From Erinaceus europaeus (lineage: Eukaryota; Chordata; Mammalia; Eulipotyphla; Erinaceidae), in contig NC_080175.1 of assembly GCF_950295315.1 (NCBI RefSeq), forward strand, positions 85,129,566-85,193,565: DNA of 64,000 nucleotides, written 5' to 3'. Made by a program: the position numbers and the translations under genes. A model generated the notes under the pieces. The model ran no database searches. It had not been told where the DNA came from and was given only the letters and a program-made list of their open reading frames with translations. This document shows, in pieces, positions 22,565 through 33,128 of the stretch. Numbering within the stretch: position 1 is the stretch's first letter; every line of letters begins with the position of its first letter.

Positions 22565-23235
22565 CAGTTTCATTTTATAACTTCCTTACTTCTTTCTTGA
22601 AGAACCTCTAGGTTTCTAAGAAGTATATATACAATAATTAGAAATGGCATTTAAAAATCATCTTCTGAACAAAAGTATGTTAATAAGTTCTTGAGTATAA
22701 CTACTTCTGCTTCTTCTTCATGGATAGATTTATGATATATGTCTATAGATTAACCCACTTGTGCACAAACACATGTACACTTCTATACTTATCTGTCTCT
22801 ACCCGCATATATGTATATGTAAATTAAGAATTTACGTTACTAGTTCTGACTCCATAACAGTACCATACAGTTTATTCTAGTCTCCTTCCCTTACTTGCAA
22901 ACTCCCAGAACATCAAAAACCTGCCTGTCATTAGCAAGTGTTAGTTAACTCTCAGTCCACAGTTTCAGAATTTCTGAAACACATTTCTATGAAAAGCAAA
23001 TTTACTGCTTAGAGCTTAGTCTTTGTGTACGGTATCCAGGAGCTTTAGAGTATCCACTTAAAGCCATTCCAAAATTACCTTTCTTCTCACTCCAGCCATG
23101 AGAATCTGTGAGTCATCTGTAGTTCTGTCAACACACCACAGCCAGTATTCATGTCTCCACCCCACACCATGGTTGTTTCTTTTAAAATTGATTTAGCATA
23201 GTTAATGCTTTCTGATGTGAAATTCTAACACATAG
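22565..23235. other. Unique intergenic DNA
   Basis: No gene or repeat recognised. Confidence 0.4.
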
Positions 23236-23239
23236 AATT

Positions 23240-23590
23240 AAATATACCAATCATATACACATTTCCAAAAAGTCAGTCTTTTGGTAGTAAACCACTGTCT
23301 GTCCCAGCCCACCTCCCGTCCTCCCTCTATGACCTTTGGTTTGTGTTTTCTCTCTACAGTTTTGTTTCTTACAGAACATGTGCTAAAAAAGATTATAAAA
23401 TACATAACCCTTTGGATATGCAAAATCTAAGATCTATCCATGTTGTTGCATAAGTCAATTCTTTTCTGTTCTTTATTCTGACTTGTTTGTCACTCTCTGG
23501 GTGGACAACAGTTAACATACATTCACTGACTCGTATCTGCGATCTTTTCCATAGTTGAGGAAAACAAAGGCATTGTAAATATTTCATACA
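23240..23590 (-). mobile_element. Possible old L1 3' end
   Basis: The piece 'gatctatccatgttgttgcat' and its surroundings, read on the minus strand as 'atgcaacaacatggatagatc', resembles the last ORF2 codons of old mammalian L1 copies. The match is short and eroded. Confidence 0.4.
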
Positions 23591-23735
23591 GATTTCCTTG
23601 TGGAAGAATGAGTCTTTATTTCTTTTATGCAGGTATCTAGGGATAAAATGCTGAATAAATGACTAGTATGGGTTGAAACATAAACTTGAATTAGCATATG
23701 AATTAGTAAATAACAGCAAATCTAAACATAAGTTA

Positions 23736-24055
23736 CCCTGATTTCTTTTTTTTCTTTTTTTTTAATATTTATTTTATTTATTTATTCCCTTTTGTTGCCC
23801 TTGTTGTTTTATTGTTGTAGTTATTATTGTTGTTGTCATTGTTGGATAGGACAGAGAGAAATGGAGAGAGGAGGGGAAGACAGAGAGGAGGAGAGAAAGA
23901 TAGACACCTGCAGACCTGCTTCATCACCTGTGAAGCGACTCCCCTGCAGGTGGGGAGCCGGGGTTCGAACCGGGAGCCTTATGCCGGCCCTTGTGCTTTG
24001 CGCCACCTGCGCTTAACCCGCTGCGCTATAGCCCCACTCCCCCTGATTTCTTTTT
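23736..24055 (-). mobile_element. Full-length tRNA-derived SINE with 15-base target-site duplication
   Basis: The body 23751-24040 is bounded by exact copies of 'ccctgatttcttttt' (23736-23750 and 24041-24055). The head has an intact-looking A box ('tatagcgcagcgggttaagc') and B box ('ggttcgaacccc'), the CAA tract and an A-rich tail. It is one of the least mutated SINEs in the window, so probably young. Confidence 0.93.
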
Positions 24056-24364
24056 CTCAAAACTTACAGTTGTCTTAACAATTCTGGGAGATATATTTTT
24101 AAATTTCCCCAAGCATTTGCCAAATGACCTGGAATTATTTTTTTGTATTGTTTGAATTTGCAGTATATTATAAGATATTATTTAGTGTTTTTTGGTGACC
24201 TTTACTTAATCTGATACTGAAAAAAAATGAAAGGAAATACTCAGTAAGCTCTTTAATACTTTGAAACAATTCACTAAGCAGTAAGATAATTTTTTTGATT
24301 TTTCAAAAAGATATATTAATAAGACATTGACTTTAGTTGGGGATTCTTTTCTAAGAAATGAATG

Positions 24365-24550
24365 CATTTCTTTTAAAAATATTTTGCTTTAATTTATTTT
24401 AATGACAGAGATACGGAGAGAAAGGTAGAGAGGAGAGACCAGAGCACTGATCAGCTCTTGTCCGTGCAGGTGCTGGGGACTGAATCTGGGAAGTCAGAGC
24501 CTCAAGCATGAAAGTCTTTTTGCATTACCCTTAGGCTAGCTCCCCAACCC
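24365..24550 (-). mobile_element. SINE, third head type
   Basis: The minus strand reads 'ggttggggagctagcctaag', 'tgcttgaggctctgac', 'cccagattcagtccccagcacc' (B box) and 'gagctgatcagtgctctgg', then a CT-rich run and A-rich tail. Confidence 0.8.
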
Positions 24551-24559
24551 AGACAAGAA

Positions 24560-25440
24560 TCACTTAAGTTCATCAGTAAAGAACCACTAAATTATAAGCA
24601 AACACAATTAGTCTGACGTAAAATGTTTATAAAAGGATGACCTTTGAAATTTTTCAAAAAAACTAATACTAGGTAAGATCTTTAAAGTAACATAAGCTTT
24701 GTGACTCAAGTGCTGAATTGTTAAGTTGCAATAACTGTACAAATTAACTTGGAAGAATGGAGTTGCCTTTTATTAATTTGGTGGAGAATTAGAAGAAGCA
24801 CATTTGAGGGGTAGAGGCAGGATGTAAATGATTGTTTTCAGTCTGATAAATTTCAGATGACAACCATAGGAGACATTAAATATGTAGTTTGGGGTTCTAA
24901 TATCTTGACTAAAAGTTCAGGCTTAGAATTATCAGCTAACAAGCAGTATTAAAAGCCACTCTGAAAATTAATATACTCTGAATAAAAGAAACCCTAGGAC
25001 TGAATACATGAATAATACAGCATTCAAGCATAACAATTTTCTACAATGTTTAAATTAGAGAAATGGACAGTTATTGGAATTAAAGAAAAAGGTTTCTGGA
25101 ATAAAAGGAGAGATAAAACATTCACTGATTTTTGCTAATTAGGATGTAGCAAAAGAGAGATGTTGGCCTACAGGGTCATTATCACATTGTAGCAAAAGAG
25201 AAGATGGGATCAATGCTCAAAGTGGAAAATCTTACGGCATAGAAAGCATAACCAGAAAATGGATTTATTGAGTGAGAGTAAGAATGATGAAGGCTGATAC
25301 CAGGTTCAGGAAATAGCTTTAAAATAATAAGTGAGACAGTTGAAGATATAGCCTAACGACATGATTTTTAAACTTAAGATGGGGTGTTAGAGATTTGAGA
25401 TAGTATATTATTTACACCTGAGAGATACCGTATGCCAGAG
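24560..25440. other. Unique AT-rich intergenic DNA
   Basis: No gene recognised. The last 25 bases ('gccagagctgagtagag') look like the end of a third-type SINE that seeded the following microsatellite. Confidence 0.4.
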
Positions 25441-25448
25441 CTGAGTAG

Positions 25449-25530
25449 AGGAAGGAAGGAAGGAAGGAAGGAAGGAAGGAAGGAAGGAAGGAAGGAAGGA
25501 AGGAAGGAAGGAAAGAAGGAAGAAAGGGTA
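25449..25530. repeat. (GGAA)n microsatellite
   Basis: About 16 perfect GAAG/GGAA tetranucleotides run to 25512, then become irregular. The tract sits at the end of an eroded SINE. It produces a spurious serine/leucine-rich frame on the minus strand. Confidence 0.92.
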
Positions 25531-25701
25531 GGGAGAGAGAAAATAAACTTCAGCAAGAATTGAAAAGTACAATTACTCCTACTCAAAAATATAGAATAAG
25601 ACATGTTAAAAAGACAAGCAAAGAATCTTGACAGATGAAGTATTTTAAGACCTAGATTTCAACTACCTAGCTTATGGGGATGAACAAGAGAGAACTGGTG
25701 T

Positions 25702-25950
25702 AAGAAAATTTGCTAGGGGCCGGGTGGTGGCGCACCCGGTTGAGCGCACATGTTACAATGCTCTAGGACTCAGGTTCGAGCCCCTGGTCCCCACCTGCAG
25801 GGGGAAAGCTTTGTGAGAGGTGAAGCAGAGCTGCAGGGGTCTCTTTGTCTCTTTTCCTTTTTCTCCCCCTTCCTTTCGATTTCTGACTATCTCTATCCAA
25901 TAAATAAAGATAATTCATTTTTTTAATTTTAGAAAAAGAAAATATGCTGA
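25702..25950 (+). mobile_element. tRNA-derived SINE (short type) with imperfect target-site duplication
   Basis: The body runs from 25716 to 25936. The head 'ggggccgggtggtggcgc' is well preserved, with B box 'caggttcgagcccc', 'cacctgcagggggaaagc' and end 'ccaataaataaagataatt'. Flanking repeats 'aagaaaatttgct' and 'aagaaaatatgct' differ by one base. Confidence 0.9.
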
Positions 25951-26104
25951 AGATGGAATATAACATAGGGTATGGTTTAGAATAAGGGTTTTATACTTGG
26001 GCAGGGATTTCTAAAATAAATGGCTAAACATCCATGTCCAGTGAAAAAGCTTTTATATTAGTCAGACCTCTGTACCCCAAAAACAATTTTGACCCATTTT
26101 CCAA

Positions 26105-26455
26105 GTTGGAGAGTAATGATTGATAGGATCAAAATGAACAGAGGGTTCTGAACTCCAACTGTATCAGGAACCAGAGAGAGGTGGGAAAAGGGAGGTACAT
26201 TTGGATGTAATAATAGGTGTACGTATGTCTTGGAAAGGAAGAGAAAATGGGACCAAAAAAGAGTCCAAATATATAAAAATACAGACAGATGGTTGTAGAA
26301 ATAATAGTTGACTGATATCTACAACCTTGGGAGAACTGCTGTAGCTTATAGTAGAGGAGTTGGGGATCCAGAACTCTGGTGGTGGGAACAGCGTGGAGTT
26401 TTACCCCTGTTATTTTGGTTTTGTAAATCAATATTAAAATCAATTTTAAAAGATT
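26105..26455 (+). mobile_element. L1 3' UTR end, older variant
   Basis: It aligns with 27450-27775: 'gagggttctgaactccaactg', 'ggaaaggaagagaa', 'atagttgactgatatctacaac', 'gtggtgggaacagcgtgg' and 'aaatcaatattaaaatc'. Confidence 0.75.
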
Positions 26456-26519
26456 AAAAAATGGAGACAGTATTTTAGCATGTTGTGTATAAGTTTAACT
26501 ATCTAGAATTATCATCTTG

Positions 26520-26735
26520 GACTGGAGTTGGTGTATTACACCAAAGTAAAAGACACTGAGGTGAGTGGGGGGGGGAGGGAGCTCAGGTCCTGGAACATGA
26601 CAGCAAAGGACCGAATGGGGGTTGTATTGTCATGTGGAAAACTGAGAAATGTTATGCTTGTAAATACAGTATTGTATTTACTGTCAACTATAAAATATTA
26701 ATGCCCCAATAAAGAAACTTTAAAAATGTGGACAT
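26520..26735 (+). mobile_element. L1 3' tail, 'gacctagtgggg' family
   Basis: It reads 'gtattacaccaaagtaaaagac', a G run, 'ggaacatgacagcaaagg', 'gggggttgtattgtcatgtgg', 'tgtcaactataaaatattaatg' and 'ccccaataaagaaact'. Only the terminal 215 bases are present. Confidence 0.8.
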
Positions 26736-26739
26736 AATT

Positions 26740-27060
26740 TTAAAGCAGGACAAAACATATTTTTTAAAAAGCAATAAATAAATTGATATTCCCCCTCCAA
26801 AAAGAATGGATGTTTATGGAAGTCCCATAACTAGATGATTGTGCTGACCAAGGATGATCATTATTATTACGAGTTAATTTTCAGTGATTGCCTGGAAAAG
26901 GAAATAAGATTAATACTTTTAGTATCTGGAAAACTTTGCTTAAGCAAATGGTAAACTAAAAATGGCAGGAACAATCATTTTTGGTATTATGTGTGCTTAA
27001 CTAGGTGCATCACTGCCTGGCCCTGAAAAACCATTCTTAATTCAAGTAAAATGAACCTCA
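26740..27060. other. Unique intergenic DNA
   Basis: No gene or repeat recognised except a possible SINE head remnant at 26985-27025 ('taggtgcatcactgcctggccc' on this strand). Confidence 0.35.
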
Positions 27061-27064
27061 AAGA

Positions 27065-27775
27065 AAATACTTAAAATAGGCTTCCTAGCTTCTTTCCATC
27101 TCAGGGTCCCTAATCTCATCTTCTCTGTTCCTAACTTTTGCTTCCTAATTCTTAAACATTGTCCTGTTTTCCATCAGGCCACCTTTCAACCACCAAGTTG
27201 CAGATGCTACTGTGAATCCAACCTGACCTCCCTGGACAGATGACCTCACTAATATGTCCTAGAACCTCACCTCTCCAGAGCCCCGCCTCACCAGGGGAAG
27301 CTAGAAACAAGCTGGGGGTGCAGATTGGCCTGCCAACGCTCATGTCCAGAGGAAGAGCAATTATAGAAGCCAGAATTCCCACCTTTTGCACCCATAAAAG
27401 AATTGTGGTCTTACAAAATTACACTCCTACAGGGGGAGGAATGTTATGGGAAGAAGACCAGAGGGCTCTGAATTCCAGTTTCATCAGGACCCAGTGAGAG
27501 AGAAGAAGAAAAAAAGACATTAGGAAGAGTGATAGATGTAGTTTCTTAGAAAGGAAGAGAAGACAAGAGCATAGAGAATGGGAAAATATATGTAAATATA
27601 GACAGATAGACACAGAAATAATAGTCAATCCACATCTGTGACCTTGGGAGAACTACTGCAGTTTCCAATGGAGGAATTGGGGACACTGAACTGTGCTGGT
27701 GGGAACAGTGTGGAATTATACCCCTGTCATCCCATATGTTTGTAAATAAATATTAAATCACTAACAAAAAATTAC
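27065..27775 (+). mobile_element. L1 3' UTR, long older form
   Basis: The first part (27170-27395) aligns with the tail of the 44-kb L1 ('caccaagttgcagatgc', 'ctccctggacagatgac', 'ccaacgctcatgtccag'). The second part (27410-27775) contains about 240 bases missing from young copies before the shared end 'ggtgggaacagtgtggaattatacccc'. This shows that the young tail arose by loss, or replacement, of an internal segment. Confidence 0.8.
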
Positions 27776-27789
27776 AAAAATATAAATAA

Positions 27790-28870
27790 ACCTCAAGATA
27801 AAAATGTAACAAGTGACAGGGTCAATCATTTTATAATGATCAAAAGATGAATCTATCCAGATGACTTAACCTTTATTAATTTATACATAACAAACAAAAG
27901 TACATCAACATAAATAAAATAACTATTTATAGGTCCAATGAATGACATTGATAACAACACAATTGCATCAAGGAACATCAACACCCCAACTCTCATCAAT
28001 CCATAAATCTCATCATATCTGCCAGAGAGATTATCGATCCCTACATGAATAACTAGACCAGATAGATAAGCTTAGTGGACATCTATCTGGCCCTCCATAC
28101 CCCCAAAGTTGAGTAATATATTCTTCTCAAGAGGACATAAAACATTTTTGTAGCTAGACTATATGTTAGACACAAATCTAAATTAATTTATAAAAATTGA
28201 TATACCAAGTATATTTTCTAATCACAGTGGTATAAAAGTAGAAATTATCAACCAAAAGAAATCTGGAAAAGCTTCAAACAAAGGAAGACTAAACAATGTG
28301 GTACTAAATAACTACTGTGTCAGTGAGGAAATCAAAGGATAATCTCAAAGGGACTTTCATACAAGCAAAAGTGAAGATGTGAATTATTAGATTGTATAAA
28401 ATGCTGAGACAGCAGCATGAACAAGGGAGCTCATAGCACTACAAACCGACATCATAAAACAAAAAAATAATAATAATAATATATTACAAATAGTTGAATT
28501 TCACACATAGATGAACCTGAGAATGAACAAAGCCAAAACCATTAGAAGGAAGGAAATAATAACTGAGAACATAAATAAGCTATAAATACAAGAGCAATAA
28601 TAACCAAAGTGGATCTTTGAAAGGTTTAGTCTGTTAGCAGATTTTGAGTGAGGTTCACAGATACCACAAGCATATGAAGAATTTAATCTCCTATAAAAGA
28701 CATTTGTGCTCTAATGAATTGTAAAATCTAGAATAAATGGACAGGTCTTGGAACCATACAACATTTTAAGATTAAATTAAGATAAAAAAATAACAGATCA
28801 ATTATCAATAAAAAAATGAAACTTCAATAAATAAAAAATATATATAATACAAAATAAAACCCAGGGCCAG
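27790..28870 (+). mobile_element. Ancient L1, endonuclease end and linker of ORF2
   Basis: The order of conserved pieces ('acaccccaactctcatcaat', 'agtggacatctat', 'catatgttagacac...' region, 'gtatattttctaatcacagtgg', 'aatgtggtactaaata', 'gagctcatagcac') follows the ORF2 region between endonuclease and reverse transcriptase. All frames are broken. It probably continues at 29650 and 30040 after younger insertions. Confidence 0.7.
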
Positions 28871-28951
28871 CTGGCTCCACTAGAGTTCCACCAAAACTTC
28901 AATAATAGCCAAATACCTTTATTTTTCAAACTCCTCAAGAAAATTGAAATG

Positions 28952-29158
28952 AGGGGCTGGATAGTTGCACAGCCAGTTGAGCATATAGGTTCCCATGCAC
29001 AAGGATCCAGGTTTGAGTTCCTGGACCACACCTGCAGGGGGGAAACTTTGTGGGTGGTGAAGCAGGGCTGCAAGTGTCTCTCTGCCTCTCTTACTCTTTA
29101 TCTAGCCCTTCCCTCTCGAGTTCCAACTGTCTCTACGCAATAAATAAATAAAAATAAT
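28952..29158 (+). mobile_element. tRNA-derived SINE (short type)
   Basis: The head 'gaggggctggatagttgcac', B box 'ccaggtttgagttcc', 'cacctgcagggggg', 'gtgaagcagggctgcaagtg' and an 'aataaataaataaa' tail are present. It interrupts the ancient L1. Confidence 0.88.
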
Positions 29159-29159
29159 T

Positions 29160-29248
29160 TTATTAAGGACTGGGTTTCAAGCCTCTGCTCCATAACTACA
29201 GGGGGAACATCACAAGCAGTGAAGCAGATTTATAAATTTCTCTTATCC

Positions 29249-29299
<51 letters not shown>

Positions 29300-29440
29300 T
29301 TCTCCCTTCACCCTTTCAATTTCTATAGGTCATATCTAATTAAAAACAAAAGGATAAATGAAAAAAGGAAAAAGGCCACTGGGAGTAGTGTATTTGTAGA
29401 ATTAGCACCAAGCCCCTGGTAGCAATTTTTTAAAAAGAAA
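29160..29440 (+). mobile_element. Dimeric SINE, head partly lost, with (CT)n expansion
   Basis: It begins inside the head ('gggtttcaagcctctgctcc'). The CT run has expanded to a microsatellite (29250-29289, then CTTT interruptions). A second monomer follows ('ggccactgggagtagtgtat...caccaagcccctggtagc') with an A-rich end. Confidence 0.75.
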
Positions 29441-29640
29441 GAACTAGGACTGTGTTTGGTATATTTAACCAAAGCAAAAGACTCTGGGGAAGGGGGGAGG
29501 GTTTGGGTTCTGGAACATGATGGCAGATGAGGACCTAGTGGAAGTTGAATTGTTATGTGGAAAACTGAGAAAATGTTAGACATGTACAAACTACTGTATT
29601 TTACTATTGACTATAAGCCTAATCCCCCAATAAGGAAAAA
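29441..29640 (+). mobile_element. L1 3' tail, 'gacctagtgggg' family
   Basis: It reads 'ggtatatttaaccaaagcaaaagac', 'ggaacatgatggcagatgagg', 'agaaaatgttagacatg' and 'cccccaataagga'. It lies directly after a SINE inside the ancient L1. Confidence 0.8.
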
Positions 29641-29811
29641 AGACAAAGAAAAAGAAAGAATATTTCCAAACATATCCTATGAGGCCATCATTGTCCTGAT
29701 ACCTCCTGTATTTAAGTCATCCATATACTTGAAGAACCTAGATAAAAATATTCAATAAAATCTTAGCAAGCCAAATTTACAATATATGAAGAATGTTAAG
29801 AATATGAACAA

Positions 29812-30005
29812 GTTGGAGTATTGCACTAAAGTGAAAGACTCTAGGGTGAGTGGGTGGGGAGAATACAGATCCAAGAAGGATGACAGAGGACCTAGTGGGG
29901 GTTGTATTGTTATATGGAAAACTGGGAAATGTTATGCATGTACAAACTATCATATTTACTGTTGAATGTAAAACATTAATTCCCCAATAAAGAAATTAAA
30001 AAATA
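29812..30005 (+). mobile_element. L1 3' tail, 'gacctagtgggg' family, well preserved
   Basis: The complete terminal 190 bases are present, from 'ggagtattgcactaaagtg' to 'ttccccaataaagaaattaa'. Possible flanking repeats 'gaatatgaacaagt' occur at about 29801-29814 and 30044-30057, which would make 29815-30043 the inserted unit. Confidence 0.85.
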
Positions 30006-30039
30006 AAATAAACACATTCACTTGAAAAAAGAAAGAATA

Positions 30040-30360
30040 TGAACAAGTATATTTTATCACAGGAATACAAGGATATTTTAATATGTACATGTCAATAAAT
30101 GAAATGCACAAAATCATCAAAAAGAAAAATTTGAAAAGTTATACATCAATAGATGCAGAGAAAACACTTGACAAACTTAAATATACATTTAAGCTAAAAA
30201 AATCTTGATAAAGTTGCAATAAATAAAACTTTTCTAAACATAATAAAGGCCATTAATGACAAAGTTATAGATTACATGAAACTCAGCAGTGACAATTATC
30301 CACAGTGAAAAAAGAATTCCCACAACATTGAGGCTGTATAGCTATTTTTAAAGAAATAAG
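30040..30360 (+). mobile_element. Ancient L1, reverse transcriptase part
   Basis: The sequence 'acaggaatacaaggatatttta', 'gtcaataaatgaaatgc' and 'atcaatagatgcagagaaaacacttg' corresponds to the RT region around motif A (compare 945-1060). It is frame-broken and continues the element seen from 27.8 kb. Confidence 0.75.
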
Positions 30361-33128
30361 GAGATATTTTCTCCACTGGATAGCCAAGGAAATTGGAACA
30401 TCTTAGATATGAAGGTTGATTTAAACTTGAGTCATTAATGAAGCACCAGCCACCACATACTATGATTCTACTTCACATTACAGATTTCAGTAGCATTTTC
30501 CCTATTGTGAATAATATCTCAATCATTAAAAGAATCATTTCTAATTTATTATACATCTATTGTATTTTGTACTCTTTTGACTGACTGAGATGTGTGTGGT
30601 TATACTTCAGCTCATTTTCATATTCCGAACTACTGCAATTAACACTTCTTTAGGGAAAGATTCTAACACTTCAGTATTACCTTTTCAGACAGTTCTCACT
30701 TTTAGTGAAAGCCTGGCACATATCCCAGAATGTGATCCTGACACACCATTTTCCTCACTATAGAAATTAACACAAGCTTTAGGAAAGTCATTTTCTAAAA
30801 ATAACAAAAACTTCTTTAAGTCTACCTCCCTGTGCTTCCTATCAAGAACAACATATTTATTAACATACAATGCTTTCATTGTAATATGATTCAATAAGAG
30901 TTATGAAAATATGCTGTGAAATTTTAGACCTTGGGATAATTATGACCTCATATGTGACATGTTAATTTAAATAAATAAGTTATAAATATGTATGCATAAA
31001 GCTAATCAAAGAACCATGGTCAGTTGTCCAAGGATGTAGGGGAAGAAGAATCACTGTTTAAGGGTGCAAGCAAGGGCTTCATAAGCTCAGTCACCAGTAA
31101 GAAGCAGCTTAGATCTGAATAGTAAAATGAAATTTAGACGTAGCAGTCAGAAGGGAGACTGCTGAGAGGCATTGAAATCTGTGTTTTGAATATGGATCTC
31201 CGACCAATATTATCCTAAAATATCCAAAATGTTTATGTTACTAAACTGCACTCATGAAGTACATAGTGCTGAAAAAAAAAAAAAAGAATTTCAACAAAAT
31301 AATAATAAAGGTAGAAAGAACTGTATTTATTTCATAACTGCTGTGTAACAGATGCTCACCACATATCATTGATCTTGCTGAGGGACCAGATTTTCACAGT
31401 GATTAGGTAAATTTCCAAAGCTGTTCAGTTAGTAACAGAGCCTTAGTCTCAGAGTATGTGAGCCCCAACCAAGAGTGAGGAACCCATGATCATTATCCCT
31501 GAATGCAAAAGTGATCTTTATTTTTTTCAACCTAGAAGAAAAACAAATATTATGGTCTGAGAGATAATCTAACCACTTCCTTTGCTTTGCTTTTTTTTTT
31601 TTTTCTGGATAAAGGTTAAGGTACACAATGCTTAAGTTATATTCCAGAGCTTACAGTGTAAATGTATAAATACACTCTTGATGTTAAATAAATTAATCAA
31701 TGGAGACATGAAACTGATTCCATTTTCATTTGTTTCTTTCACCACCTCATATACTTCATGAGTTTAAATAATGCCAAATATATATATAGTGGCTCTTATT
31801 AAATGTACACAAAATCAATTAGTGTGACATACTGGTAACTATAGTTATTAAAGGTGTTTGGAGTCCCATGAACAAAACCATGGAAAAAGAAGTCACAAAC
31901 TATGTGATTAAAATATCTCATCTAAAAGGGAGAGCAAAGAAATTTCAGTATTAAAGAATTTGCTTTAAAATTTTTGATTAGAGCAGTAATGAATATTCAT
32001 TGAAAATTTAGAAAATGAATAAAAAGAAAATAAATGAAATTTACTCATTTCCTAAACATTTCATTAACACTATTACTCAATTATAACTATAATTATTCAA
32101 CACAGAAATAAAGTAAGGATGGCTGCTGTCCGTGATAGCATTTTTATGTATGCTCTCATCTAGGAAAGAGGTATAAAGAACAATTCGATATCAAAATCAC
32201 TGTAAAGAAGCAGGATTATGAAGTACTGCTTACTTCAAATAATATTGAAAAGATTGAGATACTTAGTTCCATTCACTCAATGTCAAAGCATATTTAGTGA
32301 CATTTATTCAATTCTAAATATTTGATTTAAAAAGGGAAACTTTTTAACAAGAAATTTTCAAACACAAAGATTGTTTTTATATTATCAGTGAAGGTAACTG
32401 ATAAACTCTAGCCCTTAAGGTAGGTAAGAAGATTCCTGTCTCTCTGTGCTACCAGTAGAGCCAGTGGAATAAAAAGTATTGTTTTAAAATTTTCATTCAC
32501 CCACTTTGTGTAGATAGGAGTGGTTAGAAAGGTAATATTAGAATTCACAATTTAAATATTGGCACAGTCAGCATGAGGTTAAGTTATTCGCTCCTCAAAT
32601 TTGTTAACTGGGGCTAAACAAATCATTGTATCATAGATTATAAAATCTTAGCATAGAAGAATTATCCTTAGGAATGCATAACTGAAAGTATTCCTTTGTA
32701 TGTAAAATTTTTCTTCTTAGACAAAATTCAAATTTTCATTCAAGATAAGGAAACAGGTTAGCACAAATAGACCTAAGGATAAAGTCATTATCTTATAAGG
32801 AAGAAAAATAACATTGTACTAGATACTACTCGGGTAAGACAGCATTTCTGGTGTATGGACAATTACGATTAATTTATTTAACAATGATCATTTAGTGGCA
32901 ACTTTAAGACAGGTATTCAGTTAAAAATATGGTTTCAGATCTGAAGTCTAGGAAATCATTGTCTATTCTTCTACTAGAAAAAGATTGAAGAGTTTCCCCT
33001 TAACTGTGTGTGTCTTTGGCTAAAGCATAGTCACACTGATTACTAAAAATTGTAATAAACATCATAGGAAATCAAACTAGTCTTAAAGAACCAAGAGGTC
33101 AATTACTTCAAGGAAATCAAAAGTTAAT
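30361..33128. other. Unique AT-rich DNA 3' of the gene, no SINE or L1 seen
   Basis: I recognise no repeat or coding region in this 2.7 kb. It includes the likely 3' UTR and downstream flank of the minus-strand gene. Its lack of young insertions stands out against the rest of the window. Confidence 0.5.
32873..32878 (-). promoter_or_regulatory. Candidate poly(A) signal of the gene
   Basis: The minus strand reads AATAAA about 250 bases past the stop codon, the first canonical hexamer after the coding region. In AT-rich DNA such a hexamer can occur by chance. Confidence 0.3.

Noticed and set aside
23960..24040. tRNA genes suggested by A and B boxes in SINE heads
   Set aside because: The A and B boxes belong to SINE heads followed by the CT-rich and CAA-rich body, within target-site duplications. 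They are not stand-alone tRNAs.
25374..25604. Repetitive protein frame 'SFLPSFLPSFLP' on the minus strand
   Set aside because: It is the translation of a GGAA microsatellite.
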